The notes under the pieces were generated by a model that was given only the letters and a program-made list of their open reading frames with translations, made no database searches and was not told where the DNA came from. From Cupriavidus pampae (GTDB taxonomy: Bacteria > Pseudomonadota > Gammaproteobacteria > Burkholderiales > Burkholderiaceae): a stretch of DNA of 64,000 nucleotides. This document shows positions 1-8,790 of this stretch, in pieces. The stretch lies in assembly GCF_914271485.1 (NCBI RefSeq), contig NZ_CAJZAG010000002.1:248001-312000 (forward strand), read 5' to 3'. Position 1 is the first letter of the stretch. Each line of letters starts with the position of its first letter. The position numbers and the translations under genes are program-made.

Positions 1-1
1 G

Positions 2-1573
2 CCGTTGCGGCGCCTTCTTTATGGCGCGGTCGGCGTGTTGATCGGCATTACCGGCAGTCTGGGCACTGCGGCCGTTACGGTTAACCTCCCTTACCTGCAG
101 GGATCTCTCGGTGCCTATCAGGCCGAAATGGCATGGCTACCCGCCGTCTATGTGATGACGAACGTCCCGACCGGGATGATCCTGATCAAGTACCGCCAGC
201 AGTTTGGCCTGCGTTCTTTCGCACTGATCTTCCTGACGATCTATAGCCTGCTGACCTGCGTGCACCTGTTCGTGGGCGGAATGACCGCGGCGATCGCGGT
301 GCGCGCCGCCAGCGGCATTGCCGGGTCCGCCCTGACTACCCTCTGCCTGAACTACATGATTCAGGCGCTTCCCGCGACAGCGCGCCTGAGCGCTATCGCA
401 GCCGGCATCGCCGTGCCTCAACTGGCCATTCCGCTCGCGCGGCTGCTGTCCCCGGCGTTGCTCGCGTCGGACCCATGGCGAAACCTGTATCTGTTCGAAT
501 TCGGACTCACGCTGATCTCGTTGGGCGCCGTCGCCGCGATTCGGCTGCCGCCAGCGGCCCGCGAGCAAGCGTTCGAGCGGCTGGACATCATTACGACCAT
601 ACTTTTTGCGCTGGGACTTGCGTTGCTCTGTGCAGTGCTGGCCCAAGGGCGTTACGCGTGGTGGACCGACACCGCGTGGGTCGGCTGGGCACTGGCGACA
701 GCGTTGCCGCTTTTCGGCGCGGTGTTCCTGCTCGAGCTCCACCGGGCGAATCCCTTGATCGACATGCGCTGGCTCGGCACCATCGATTTTCTGCGTTTCG
801 TTCTGGTAGGCACGGTCGCCCGCGTGATCTTGTCCGAGCAGACCTATGGCGCAATCGGCCTGCTTGGACTGCTTGGTTCGACCAACGACGAACTGATCAC
901 CTTCTCCGCGCTGATTCTCTGCGCCTCGATTGCAGGCGTTGTCGCGGGCGCGCTGCTTGTCAAACCCGGACGGTTGCCTCATTTGGTCGTGCTTGCGATC
1001 GCAATCGTTGCCATCGCTGCCGCCTACGACTCGCAAACAACCCATCTGACCCGAGCGCCGCAGATGTATCTCAGTCAGGCACTGATCGCGTTCTCCACCA
1101 CCCTCTATATCGGGCCGGCCATGCTGATCGGCTTCGCGCGCGTGCTGGCCGACGGCGGCAGGAAGTTGACCAGCTTCATCGTGCTGTTTGGTGCGACACA
1201 ATCGCTCGGCGGGCTGATTGGCACCGCATGGCTAGGCACCCTGCAGTCGAGTCGCGAGAAAGCGCATTCCTTCGCGCTGGTTCAGCGATTGAGCCATGGT
1301 GAACCTCAGGTCGCCCTGGCATTGCAGCAGGGCGCGAATCGCTACGCCGCGCAGATCTCGGATCCGGGCCTGCGTGGGGCACAAGGAGCTGCCTCGCTGG
1401 CGCAGCGTGTCTCCGCGGAGGCAAATATCATGGCGTACAACGACGTGTTCGCCACCATTGCCATCCTCGCCGCAGTGACGGCCGTTCTGCTTGCACTGCG
1501 GCTGATTCGCTTGCAATGGCTCCACAACAGGACACGTGCGACGGCATCGCCTATGGAAACGCTCGCGCCATGA
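2..1573 (+). CDS. MFS drug efflux transporter, DHA2 (EmrB/QacA) type, 5' end cut by window
   Basis: This inner-membrane proton-driven exporter probably pumps drugs or aromatic acids through the adaptor and outer-membrane channel encoded next. The frame is open from the first bases of the window, and a TTG at 5 lies just inside it. The protein is almost full length at 522 residues and runs through many hydrophobic segments, beginning at once with a first membrane helix. Only a short N-terminal piece, probably 10-20 residues, seems to lie upstream. Its stop overlaps the next start as ATGA at 1570-1573, so translation is coupled. The family and the tripartite context are clear, but the substrate is unknown. 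Confidence 0.88.
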   Translation, partial: PLRRLLYGAVGVLIGITGSLGTAAVTVNLPYLQGSLGAYQAEMAWLPAVYVMTNVPTGMILIKYRQQFGLRSFALIFLTIYSLLTCVHLFVGGMTAAIAVRAASGIAGSALTTLCLNYMIQALPATARLSAIAAGIAVPQLAIPLARLLSPALLASDPWRNLYLFEFGLTLISLGAVAAIRLPPAAREQAFERLDIITTILFALGLALLCAVLAQGRYAWWTDTAWVGWALATALPLFGAVFLLELHRANPLIDMRWLGTIDFLRFVLVGTVARVILSEQTYGAIGLLGLLGSTNDELITFSALILCASIAGVVAGALLVKPGRLPHLVVLAIAIVAIAAAYDSQTTHLTRAPQMYLSQALIAFSTTLYIGPAMLIGFARVLADGGRKLTSFIVLFGATQSLGGLIGTAWLGTLQSSREKAHSFALVQRLSHGEPQVALALQQGANRYAAQISDPGLRGAQGAASLAQRVSAEANIMAYNDVFATIAILAAVTAVLLALRLIRLQWLHNRTRATASPMETLAP

Positions 1574-2652
1574 CCGATGCCGCAGTCCCCTCCTCCGGCT
1601 GGCGCCCCGTCCGCAATGGCGCGCGCACGATCGTCGTGGTCTCGGTCATCGTCCTCGCCGGCTGCCTGGCGGTGTTGGCGGCCTGGCGGCTGCCACCGTT
1701 CGCCAATGCCATCCAGAGCACCGAGGATGCCTACGTACGCGGCGAGGTCACGGTCATGAGTTCGCAGGTCAGCGGTTACGTCTGGCAGGTGATGGTGCGA
1801 GACTATGAGCAGGTTCAAGCCGGACAGCCGGTGGCCAAGATCGACGATCGTATCTACCGCCAACGTGTGGAACAGGCCCGCGCGACGCTCGATCTTCAAC
1901 AGGCGAATCTGGCCAATCACGTACAGAGCCTGGCCTCGCGCAAGGCCGCGCTAGCGTCCGCGGAAGCCCTTTCCATGACCGCGCAAGCCCAGCTTGAACG
2001 CGCGCGCGCGGATCAGCGGCGCGCGGAAGATCTGGTACGGGACGGCTCGATCTCCATTCGCGAGGCGGACCAGACCCACGCCGCGCTGCGGCAGGCGGAA
2101 GCCGCCGTGTTGCAGGCCTCCGCGGGACGGCACGGGGCGGCGCAGGATATCCGCACGGTGGTGGTGAACCGCGACGGGCTCGCGGCCAATGTCGAAGGCG
2201 CGCGGGCCGCACTGCACGCGGCCGAGATCGATCTCGACAACACGGTGATACGCGCGCCGCAGACGGGGCAGCTTGGCGAAGTCGGGGTGCGCACCGGTCA
2301 GTACGTCACCAACGGCACGCAGTTGATGTCGTTGGTGCCACCCACGATGTGGGTGACCGCGAATTTCAAGGAAGCGCAGACCTCGAGAATGATGGCCGGG
2401 CAGGCTGCATGGGTGACGGTCGACGCGCTCGACGGGGCGCGTATCAACGGACGCGTCGAGCGCATCGCACCCGCGGCCGGTTCGGAGTTCGCGGTGATTC
2501 GTCCCGATAACGCCACCGGAAACTTCACCAAGATCGCGCAACGCATCTCCATCCGGATCCGCATCGCACCGGATCAACCGCTGGCGGCGCGGCTGCGACC
2601 CGGGATGTCGGTGGAGGCCAGCGTCGATACCTCCGCCGAGGCCGGGCCATGA
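1570..2652 (+). CDS. HlyD/EmrA-family periplasmic adaptor (membrane fusion protein)
   Basis: The product bridges the inner-membrane transporter and the outer-membrane channel of a tripartite efflux pump. It has one N-terminal membrane anchor (about residues 18-40), then a biotinyl-lipoyl-like half around AYVRGEVTVMSSQVSGYV, a long alpha-helical hairpin rich in Ala, Gln and Arg, and the second lipoyl half with VIRAPQTGQLGEVGVRTGQY. I chose the ATG at 1570 over an ATG 54 bases upstream in the same frame, because 1570 gives the coupled ATGA overlap and a normal short cytoplasmic tail. It also overlaps the next gene by four bases. Confidence 0.9.
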   Translation: MTDAAVPSSGWRPVRNGARTIVVVSVIVLAGCLAVLAAWRLPPFANAIQSTEDAYVRGEVTVMSSQVSGYVWQVMVRDYEQVQAGQPVAKIDDRIYRQRVEQARATLDLQQANLANHVQSLASRKAALASAEALSMTAQAQLERARADQRRAEDLVRDGSISIREADQTHAALRQAEAAVLQASAGRHGAAQDIRTVVVNRDGLAANVEGARAALHAAEIDLDNTVIRAPQTGQLGEVGVRTGQYVTNGTQLMSLVPPTMWVTANFKEAQTSRMMAGQAAWVTVDALDGARINGRVERIAPAAGSEFAVIRPDNATGNFTKIAQRISIRIRIAPDQPLAARLRPGMSVEASVDTSAEAGP

Positions 2653-4079
2653 CGTCGCAATCGCGAAACAGGCGTGGTCGATGGGCCGCACCGATGCTGA
2701 GAATCGGCGCCATCGGTGCAATGGCTATGCTCTACGGCTGCATCGGGCCGCGCCCCGACCTTCCCGCCTCTGCGGCGGTGGAGCCGCCCGCGGCATGGCG
2801 CACCGGGACCGTTGAAGCGACCGCGTTCGACCATCGATGGTGGACCACTTTCAATGAACCTGTGCTCGCGGACTTGGTCGAGCGCGCAATGACGAGAAAT
2901 GTCGATCTCGAACTGGCAGTCGCCCGCGTGGAAGAGGCGCGCGCCGCCGCAAGCGTGGCCCTGGCGCAAACCGCACCGCAGGTGACCATCGGGATCAATG
3001 GCGGCAAGGCCCGGACGGTGGTGCTGGGCAAAGGCGTTACCGCCTGGGCGGGCCAGCCACAAGTCAACATTGCCTACGACCTCGACCTCTTTGGCCGGCT
3101 CGCGAGTGCCAATGACGCCGCGCGCGCAACCCTCCTCGCCTCCGCGGCTGGCAGAGATGCCGTCGCGTTGGCCGTCGCCAGCACCACCGCCATCGCATAC
3201 TTCGCGCTGCGTGGCCTGGACGCGCGGCTGGAGATTGCCCGGGCCACACTCGTCGCGCGAGCCGATGCCCTGCGCTTTGCGCAACGCCGGGCCGACGCCG
3301 GCTACACATCGCGCCTCGAACTCCAGCAGGCGCAGGCCGAATACGAAGCCGCGCGCCAGTTGGTGCCGTCGGCGGAGCTGGCGGTCAGCCACGCCGAGAA
3401 CGCGCTCAGCGTCCTGCTCGGCGATGTGCCGGGGTCGATCGCGCGTGGCAAGGTGCTGGAGGACCTGGACGTGCCCAGAATACCCGCCGGTCTACCGTCC
3501 GACTTGCTCAGGCGGCGGCCGGATGTTGCCGCGGCCGAAGCCATGCTCGTCGCGAGCGACAGTACCCTCGACGCGGCACGGGCGGCGATGCTGCCGAATG
3601 TCGCCCTGACGGGATCGCTCGGGGTCGCGCTATCCACAGCGTTCGTCAATCCAGTCAGCCTGTTTTCCCTCGGGGGAACCATACTGTCGCCGCTGCTCGA
3701 CGGCGGGCGATTGCGCGCGCAGTCGGAGGTCGCCGCAGCGCGTCGGGATCAGGCTGCCTTTGCCTACCGCAAGGTTGCGCTGACGGCCTTCCGCGAGGTC
3801 GAGGACAATCTGGTGTCGCTCGATCGGTTGGCCGAGGAAGAGGTTGCGCAGCGCCACCAGGTGGACGCGCTACGCGAAGCCCTGCGCCTGGCCTCCAACC
3901 GCTACCGCGAGGGCTACTCACCATACCTGGACCAGATCGACGCCCAACGCGGACTGCTGGCGGCGCAGCTGGTCGCAGTGCAGATCCAGAGCGACCGCCT
4001 GACCACCGCCATCGCGTTGTACCAGGCACTCGGCGGAGGCTGGAGTCAGGCCGATCCGCGTCGCTGCCACACATGCTGA
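2649..4079 (+). CDS. Outer-membrane efflux lipoprotein, NodT/OprM family
   Basis: This is the TolC-like outer-membrane channel that completes the pump. The N-terminus carries a lipoprotein signal ending in the lipobox LYGC, so the mature protein should be lipidated. The body shows the two repeated helical and strand modules of the RND/MFS outer-membrane factors, including the conserved DLLRRRPDVAAAEAML stretch. At 476 residues it has the usual family length. The start at 2649 overlaps the adaptor stop as ATGA. A cysteine pair closes the C-terminus, which is uncommon for the family. Confidence 0.92.
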   Translation: MTSQSRNRRGRWAAPMLRIGAIGAMAMLYGCIGPRPDLPASAAVEPPAAWRTGTVEATAFDHRWWTTFNEPVLADLVERAMTRNVDLELAVARVEEARAAASVALAQTAPQVTIGINGGKARTVVLGKGVTAWAGQPQVNIAYDLDLFGRLASANDAARATLLASAAGRDAVALAVASTTAIAYFALRGLDARLEIARATLVARADALRFAQRRADAGYTSRLELQQAQAEYEAARQLVPSAELAVSHAENALSVLLGDVPGSIARGKVLEDLDVPRIPAGLPSDLLRRRPDVAAAEAMLVASDSTLDAARAAMLPNVALTGSLGVALSTAFVNPVSLFSLGGTILSPLLDGGRLRAQSEVAAARRDQAAFAYRKVALTAFREVEDNLVSLDRLAEEEVAQRHQVDALREALRLASNRYREGYSPYLDQIDAQRGLLAAQLVAVQIQSDRLTTAIALYQALGGGWSQADPRRCHTC

Positions 4080-4222
4080 AGCAACCGGAAATGGCGCATC
4101 GGTTGCAGTACAATTGCCGTTTGTTACGTCGTACCCGCGGGTAGCGCTTGCCCCCGCATGCAACGTCGAGAACAACGCGAAAACAACAGCATCGGCAGCA
4201 TGGCTTGCCCGTCAGAGAGACT

Positions 4223-4924
4223 ATGGCCTGGGACGAAACTTCGGAAAGCATTTGCCCGATCGCGCGTGGCTTGTCCATCTTCGGCGATCGCTGGACACTC
4301 CTGATCATGCGCGAGATCGGCATGGAAGTCCGACGATTCGAGGATATCCAGGCGCAGACCGGGATGTCCTCGAATCTGCTTACCATGCGCCTCAAGCGCC
4401 TGGAGGAAGACGGCATGATCGAACGTCGGCCATACGGCGACCGAAACAACCGCTTCGAGTACTTCGCTACCGAGAAGGGCAAGGAACTGGATGCGGTACT
4501 GCTCGCCATCCGCTCCTGGGGGCAACGATGGGGCGGCTTCGAGGAAGACGCCGAGCCTTCCGTCAATATGGTCTACAAGCAGACGGGCGAAGTCATCGAT
4601 CCGCGCTGGCAGGTTCCTCGCAAAGGTTTTCCGTTCTCGTTCGACGACGTCCAATGTTCGATCAGCGAAGCATTTCTGATGGAGCGCGAGGCACGGGCGG
4701 CGGCCTTCAAGGCCAATCGTCGAAAATCCGGCGTGAAGGAGACGCCAACCGAACCGGCCAATGCCAAGCCGGCTTCCAAGGCCGCGGCAAAAACTACCGC
4801 TGCCGCGAAACGCTCCCCCGCCGTGCCGGTTAAATCCGCAAAGACCGTCAAGGCAGCGAAGGCCACGAAGGCCACGAAAGCGACACCGAAACCTGCCAAA
4901 GCCAAGGCGGCAAAGGCCCGATAG
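4223..4924 (+). CDS. HxlR-family transcriptional regulator with histone-H1-like tail
   Basis: This winged-helix regulator of the HxlR family starts with the typical CPIARGLSIFGDRWTLLIMR helix and a recognition region MSSNLLTMRLKRLEEDGMI. The ATG at 4223 follows AGAGAGAC, and longer open frame upstream (TTG at 4148) has no family similarity. After a core of about 165 residues the protein carries a lysine/alanine/proline-rich tail (about 168-233) with repeats of KATKAT and KAAK type, like the C-terminus of histone H1 or AlgP. It lies just downstream of the efflux operon and probably controls it or itself. The tail could give non-specific DNA binding; that is inference. Confidence 0.86.
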   Translation: MAWDETSESICPIARGLSIFGDRWTLLIMREIGMEVRRFEDIQAQTGMSSNLLTMRLKRLEEDGMIERRPYGDRNNRFEYFATEKGKELDAVLLAIRSWGQRWGGFEEDAEPSVNMVYKQTGEVIDPRWQVPRKGFPFSFDDVQCSISEAFLMEREARAAAFKANRRKSGVKETPTEPANAKPASKAAAKTTAAAKRSPAVPVKSAKTVKAAKATKATKATPKPAKAKAAKAR

Positions 4925-4975
4925 CACGGCCGCCAAGCCAGGACTCGTCAGCACGAAGTTTCGCTGCACTGCACA

Positions 4976-4997
4976 CTTCATTTTTTGAAGCTACAAT
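4976..4997 (+). promoter_or_regulatory. Palindromic operator abutting a -10 box, upstream of the small HxlR gene
   Basis: CTTCA (4976-4980) and TGAAG (4986-4990) form a perfect inverted repeat around five T residues. It is followed at once by TACAAT (4992-4997), a good -10 element. The palindrome therefore fills the spacer of the promoter that reads into the gene at 5031, which is the classic layout for autorepression. The -35 element is weak. Confidence 0.5.
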
Positions 4998-5030
4998 GGC
5001 AGGCATCTGAACAATCGCTGACGGGAGAAC

Positions 5031-5372
5031 ATGGAAATGATCCGGCATTCGCCATTGGCCGCCTCGTCGGGCTGCCCGATCGCCGACGGTATCGCGCTGG
5101 GAAGCGACCCTTGCATCGTGCTGATCTTCCGGGAGCTGAGCGCGGGCGACCGTAGGCTGGTGGAGATCAGCAGGCGCACCGGTTTTGATCCGCAGTGTGT
5201 CGCTACGCGCCTGCGTCGGCTGGAGGCGAGCGGCATGGTCCACGGCTATCTGGATTCCAGCGCGCTGAAGCGCAGGATCTTCAGTCTTACCGTAAAGGGG
5301 CGCGCCTTTCATCCCGTCATGGACGCCATCCAGGGTTGGCAGCAAAGGTGGGGCGATTCCGTCGCAGCCTGA
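5031..5372 (+). CDS. Small HxlR-family winged-helix regulator
   Basis: This 113-residue protein has the HxlR pattern: CPIADGIALGSDPCIVLIFR, a helix-turn-helix (EISRRTGFDPQCVATRLRRL), then a wing and the closing IQGWQQRWG helix. It is a compact version of the neighbour at 4223 and may be an old tandem duplicate with a diverged core. The ATG at 5031 follows ACGGGAGAAC, a good ribosome-binding site. It probably represses its own promoter through the palindrome immediately upstream. The effector and other targets are unknown. Confidence 0.85.
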   Translation: MEMIRHSPLAASSGCPIADGIALGSDPCIVLIFRELSAGDRRLVEISRRTGFDPQCVATRLRRLEASGMVHGYLDSSALKRRIFSLTVKGRAFHPVMDAIQGWQQRWGDSVAA

Positions 5373-5379
5373 CAAGCAA

Positions 5380-5405
5380 GCGGGCGAGGCTTTCGCCCCG
5401 CCCGC
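5380..5405. terminator. GC-rich hairpin between convergent genes
   Basis: An inverted repeat with arms GCGGGCG and CGCCCGC, extended by GGC/GCC around a TTTC loop with one mismatched pair, lies just past the stop of the HxlR gene. No T-run follows on either strand, so this is a hairpin-type transcript end of uncertain efficiency. Confidence 0.4.
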
Positions 5406-5478
5406 CCTCACTATCCGCGACTTGCTTATCTGGGAAGCCCGCCGGTCTCGACGACCGGCTTGTCGCTGAGCCGGTCGC

Positions 5479-5658
5479 TCAGCGCGGTGCCTTCTTCATG
5501 TCTTCCTTGGCATCGCCGTAGCCTGCCTGCGTGCGGCCGGCCACCTTCTCTGCCTTGCCCTTGATCTCGGTGGAGGTCTTGCCGGTCAGCTTACCGGCCA
5601 GTTCCTTCGCCTTGCCCTTGGCCTCGGTCATGCGGCCCTTCACCTGGTCCTTGTTCAT
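5479..5658 (-). CDS. CsbD-family small stress protein
   Basis: This 59-residue gene translates as a CsbD-like protein, beginning MNKDQVKGRMTEAKGKAKEL and continuing with a second half KTSTEIKGKAEKVAGRTQAG. The repeated K-G-K-A/E pattern is diagnostic of the family: small, charged, largely helical proteins often induced by general stress. The ATG at 5658 is preceded on the minus strand by AGGAG (5666-5670), an ideal ribosome-binding site with seven bases of spacing. The gene is convergent with the HxlR gene. Biochemical function of the family is not established. Confidence 0.85.
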   Translation of the reverse strand: MNKDQVKGRMTEAKGKAKELAGKLTGKTSTEIKGKAEKVAGRTQAGYGDAKEDMKKAPR

Positions 5659-5757
5659 GATTACGCTCCTTGTGGTCAGTTCAATCGCGCGGTGGCATTA
5701 CACAAACTCACGCAGGGCGCTCCTGATGTACGCTTTGAAGCGCGTCAGAAGCGGCTC

Positions 5758-5853
5758 ACTGTCAGTGTAGAAAACCCGATGCCCGGGTTTTGTAGGACAG
5801 TCGCTCAACGTACTGTCAGAGTAGGCCGGCGTTGGAACAAAACCCGAATGCCC
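5758..5853. repeat. Imperfect tandem repeat with internal hairpin between csbD-like gene and SsuA-like gene
   Basis: ACTGTCAGTGTAG (5758-5770) recurs as ACTGTCAGAGTAG (5812-5824). AAAACCCGATGCCC (5771-5784) recurs as AAAACCCGAATGCCC (5839-5853). The first copy also forms a hairpin with arms AAAACCCG and CGGGTTTT (5771-5791). The region lies upstream of both flanking genes, so it may hold promoter or operator elements. No protein is encoded here. Confidence 0.4.
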
Positions 5854-5955
5854 TTATTCGCCGCGCTCCTATAACGATCCGCAAATTCCTTCGTTCGTCG
5901 GACGCGGCACCGCCGCGTATCGTGTGTGTCGGCTCCCAACCCTCATACGCGCCCC

Positions 5956-7113
5956 ATGCCCGAACGGAACCCCACGCAGTTTCCCGGCTTGCAGTTTCAG
6001 GATCCGCAGTTCGCTCCCGCACGCCGTCAGGCGCTGCGCACGCTTGGCACGGCGGCGACGCTGGCATCGCTGGGGTCATTGACCCCGTTCAGCGCCTTCA
6101 GTGCCCCATCCGCCGGTGCCAGGCCGGAGGTCATCCGCATCGGCGTGGCCCAGCCCGCCACAGGCACGCCGCCTACCTTTGCCGGCAGTTCGCTGTCGAT
6201 CGCCCATGCCAAGGGCTGGATCGAAGAGGCGTTCAAGCCCACCGGCACGCGCGTCGAGTGGTATTTCTTCAAAGGTGCCGGCCCGACCGTCAATGAGGCA
6301 CTGACCAATCGGCAGCTGGACTTCGCACTGCAGGGCGATCTGCCGTCGATCGTCGCGCGCGGGGCCGGGCTCAAGACCAAGCTCGTGCTAGCCACCGGCG
6401 TGCGCACCAATATCTATATCGGCGTGCCGCCCGATTCGCCGCTGAAGACCGTAGCGGACCTGCGCGGCAAGCGCGTCTCGCTGTTCAAGGGCACCAACAT
6501 GCATCTGCCCGCGCTGCGCCTGCTCGAGTCTCAGGGGCTGACCGAGAAGGACGTGCGACTGCTGAACCTCGACACCGCCGGCTACCTGGCCGCGCTGACC
6601 ACGCGCGATATCGACGCGGCCATTGGCGCGATGGACATTCTGCGCCTGCGCGACAAGGGCGCCGTGCGCGTGCTGTATACCAGCAAGGGTCAGTCGCCGA
6701 TCTACACACGACAGAGCCATGTGCTGGTGACCGAGGATTTTGCCGGGCGCTATCCGGAAGCCACGCAACAGTTCGTGCGCACGGCGGTCGAGTCCGCGCG
6801 CTGGGCCTCCGACGAGAGGAATCGCGAGGAAGTGTTGCGCACCTGGGCGCGCGCGGGCACGCCGTATGAGCATTGGAAAGAGGACTTCGATGGCGAGCCG
6901 CTGCGCGTTCGCCTGAATCCGAACTTCGATCCGTTTCTGGTCACCCGTTACAAGGATGCGGTCGAACAAGCCTATCGCTTCCGACTGAGCCGCGCGCGCT
7001 TCGACGTGGACCAGTGGATCGACCAGCGCTACCTGCGCACGGCGCTGAACGACCTCAAGCTGCAGACTTACTGGCCCATCTACCAGCCGGACGGCAAGAT
7101 TCTGGGGGCGTAA
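5956..7113 (+). CDS. ABC transporter substrate-binding protein, aliphatic sulfonate (SsuA/NMT1-like) type
   Basis: This periplasmic binding protein is for an importer of sulfonates or related compounds. The N-terminus has an arginine pair followed by a hydrophobic stretch (ARRQALRTLGTAATLASLG), consistent with a Tat-like or long Sec signal. The mature part reads VIRIGVAQPATGTPPTFAGS and continues with the NMT1/SsuA fold, including the VNEALTNRQLDFALQGDLPS region. The ATG at 5956 is preferred, although an in-frame GTG lies at 5926 and neither has a clear ribosome-binding site. The stop overlaps the permease start, so the genes form one operon. Family assignment is firm; the exact substrate is inferred. 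Confidence 0.86.
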   Translation: MPERNPTQFPGLQFQDPQFAPARRQALRTLGTAATLASLGSLTPFSAFSAPSAGARPEVIRIGVAQPATGTPPTFAGSSLSIAHAKGWIEEAFKPTGTRVEWYFFKGAGPTVNEALTNRQLDFALQGDLPSIVARGAGLKTKLVLATGVRTNIYIGVPPDSPLKTVADLRGKRVSLFKGTNMHLPALRLLESQGLTEKDVRLLNLDTAGYLAALTTRDIDAAIGAMDILRLRDKGAVRVLYTSKGQSPIYTRQSHVLVTEDFAGRYPEATQQFVRTAVESARWASDERNREEVLRTWARAGTPYEHWKEDFDGEPLRVRLNPNFDPFLVTRYKDAVEQAYRFRLSRARFDVDQWIDQRYLRTALNDLKLQTYWPIYQPDGKILGA

Positions 7114-7946
7114 TGGCAGCCGAATCGCTCGCTATCGAAGCCCCCGCCAAGGTCCCGGTTCCGTCCGTCGCCATCGGTGGCTACAAGCGGCATATCGTCG
7201 ATGTGCTGCTCGCGTGGCCGGTGCCGCTGGCGTTGCTGGGCATCTGGTATCTCGCGTCGCACTTCGAATGGATTCCGCCGCAGGTACTGCCCACGCCCGA
7301 GGCCGTGGGGCACACGCTTGCGGATCTCCACGCCAGCGGCGAGCTGTGGGACAACCTGCGCATCAGTGCGCTGCGCGTGGCCGGCGGCTTTGCGATTGGC
7401 CTTGCCGCCGGGCTGACACTCGGCACCGCGATGGGCCTGTCGCCGCGCTTTAAGGACTACGTCTATCCGACCTTCAAGGCGTTCAGCCAGGTGCCGGTGC
7501 TCGGCTGGTTGCCATTGTTGATGCTGCTGGTCGGCATCGACGAAGCGCTCAAGATCATCCTGATCGCCAAGGCCGCGCTGGTGCCGATTGCCATCAATAC
7601 CTACAAGGGTATCGGCAACGTACCGACCTCCTACCTCGAAGTCGCGCGCGTCTTGCGGTTGTCGCGCTGGCATACGCTATCGCGGGTGATTTTTCCCGCA
7701 GCGGCGGCGCCGGTGTGGAATGGCATTCGCTACGGCCTCACCCACGCGTGGCTGGCATTGGTGGTCGTGGAACTACTGGCCTCGTCCGAAGGGCTCGGCT
7801 ACATGATCGTGTACGGCCGCCAGCTGTTTCAGCTCGATATGGTGATCGCCGCGGTGATCGTGGTCGGCATCATCGGCTTTACGCTCGACCAGTTGCTGGC
7901 GCGCGCCGAACGGCTGGTGCTGCGCTGGCGCAAGCCGGGCTTCTGA
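7113..7946 (+). CDS. ABC transporter permease, SsuC/TauC-like (first)
   Basis: This membrane subunit of the sulfonate-type importer has hydrophobic helices and the binding-protein-dependent transport EAA-like loop around SYLEVARVLRLSRWHTLSRVIFP, which docks the ATPase. The ATG at 7113 overlaps the upstream TAA by one base (TAATG), giving 277 residues, a normal family length. A longer open frame begins inside the binding-protein gene but has no family similarity. The next gene encodes a second, non-identical permease, so the two probably form a heterodimer. Confidence 0.88.
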   Translation: MAAESLAIEAPAKVPVPSVAIGGYKRHIVDVLLAWPVPLALLGIWYLASHFEWIPPQVLPTPEAVGHTLADLHASGELWDNLRISALRVAGGFAIGLAAGLTLGTAMGLSPRFKDYVYPTFKAFSQVPVLGWLPLLMLLVGIDEALKIILIAKAALVPIAINTYKGIGNVPTSYLEVARVLRLSRWHTLSRVIFPAAAAPVWNGIRYGLTHAWLALVVVELLASSEGLGYMIVYGRQLFQLDMVIAAVIVVGIIGFTLDQLLARAERLVLRWRKPGF

Positions 7947-7959
7947 GGAGACGCATCGC

Positions 7960-8763
7960 ATGAGCGACACCACTATTGTCCCCGGTCGCCGCCTCGGCAT
8001 CCCACGCGCGTTGCGGGGATGGATCCTGCCCATCGCCCTGACCGTACTGTGGTGGGCCGCCGTCGCCTTCGGCTGGTCGAAATCGCCGCTGCTGGTGGCG
8101 CCCTCGAAAGTGTGGGACACCGCCGTCGAACAGATCGTCAGCGGCAAACTGTTCAGTGCGTTGGCCGCCAGCCTGTGGCGCGATCTCGCAGGCTTTGCTA
8201 TCGGCAGCACGGTCGGTCTGGTGTTCGGCACCGCGCTCGGCCTGTCACGCCTGTTCGAGAAGATGGTCGGCCCGACCTTCCATACCGTCAAACAGATCTC
8301 GCTGTTCGCGTGGATTCCGCTGATCTCCGTATGGTTTGGCCTGGGCGATACCGCCAAGGTCGTGTTCTTGTCGCTGGCCGCATTTTTCCCGGTGGTGCTG
8401 AACACGTTTGAGGGCATCCGTGGCGTACCGGCAGACCTGCTCGAAGTGTCGCGTGTGCTGCGCTTTACGCGCCGCCAGACGCTGTGGCGCGTGGTGCTGC
8501 CTGCCGCGTCGCCATCGATCTTCGCCGGCATTCACCTTGCGCTGATCTATGCCTGGCTCGCGACACTGGGCGCGGAGTACCTGCTGGTGTCCGGCAAGGG
8601 CATCGGCAACACGATGATCGACGGCCGCGAGAACTTCTGGATGGACCTCGTGCTGTTCGGCGTGATCGTGGTCGGTACGGTCGGCTTCACCCTCAACTGG
8701 ATTGCCGGTCATATCGAGGCTCGCCTGCTGCGCTGGCGGGGTCGCTCGGTGGCCGCGCATTAA
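7960..8763 (+). CDS. ABC transporter permease, SsuC/TauC-like (second)
   Basis: This 267-residue membrane subunit is homologous to, but clearly different from, its upstream neighbour. It shows the same fold and an EAA-like loop (DLLEVSRVLRFTRRQTLWRVVLP). GAGGAG stands about 10 bases before the ATG at 7960. The pairing of two different TMD genes with one ATPase suggests a heterodimeric channel, whereas classic SsuC works as a homodimer. Confidence 0.88.
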   Translation: MSDTTIVPGRRLGIPRALRGWILPIALTVLWWAAVAFGWSKSPLLVAPSKVWDTAVEQIVSGKLFSALAASLWRDLAGFAIGSTVGLVFGTALGLSRLFEKMVGPTFHTVKQISLFAWIPLISVWFGLGDTAKVVFLSLAAFFPVVLNTFEGIRGVPADLLEVSRVLRFTRRQTLWRVVLPAASPSIFAGIHLALIYAWLATLGAEYLLVSGKGIGNTMIDGRENFWMDLVLFGVIVVGTVGFTLNWIAGHIEARLLRWRGRSVAAH

Positions 8764-8790
8764 AAGAACCACTCGCCTGGAGACCCGCCG

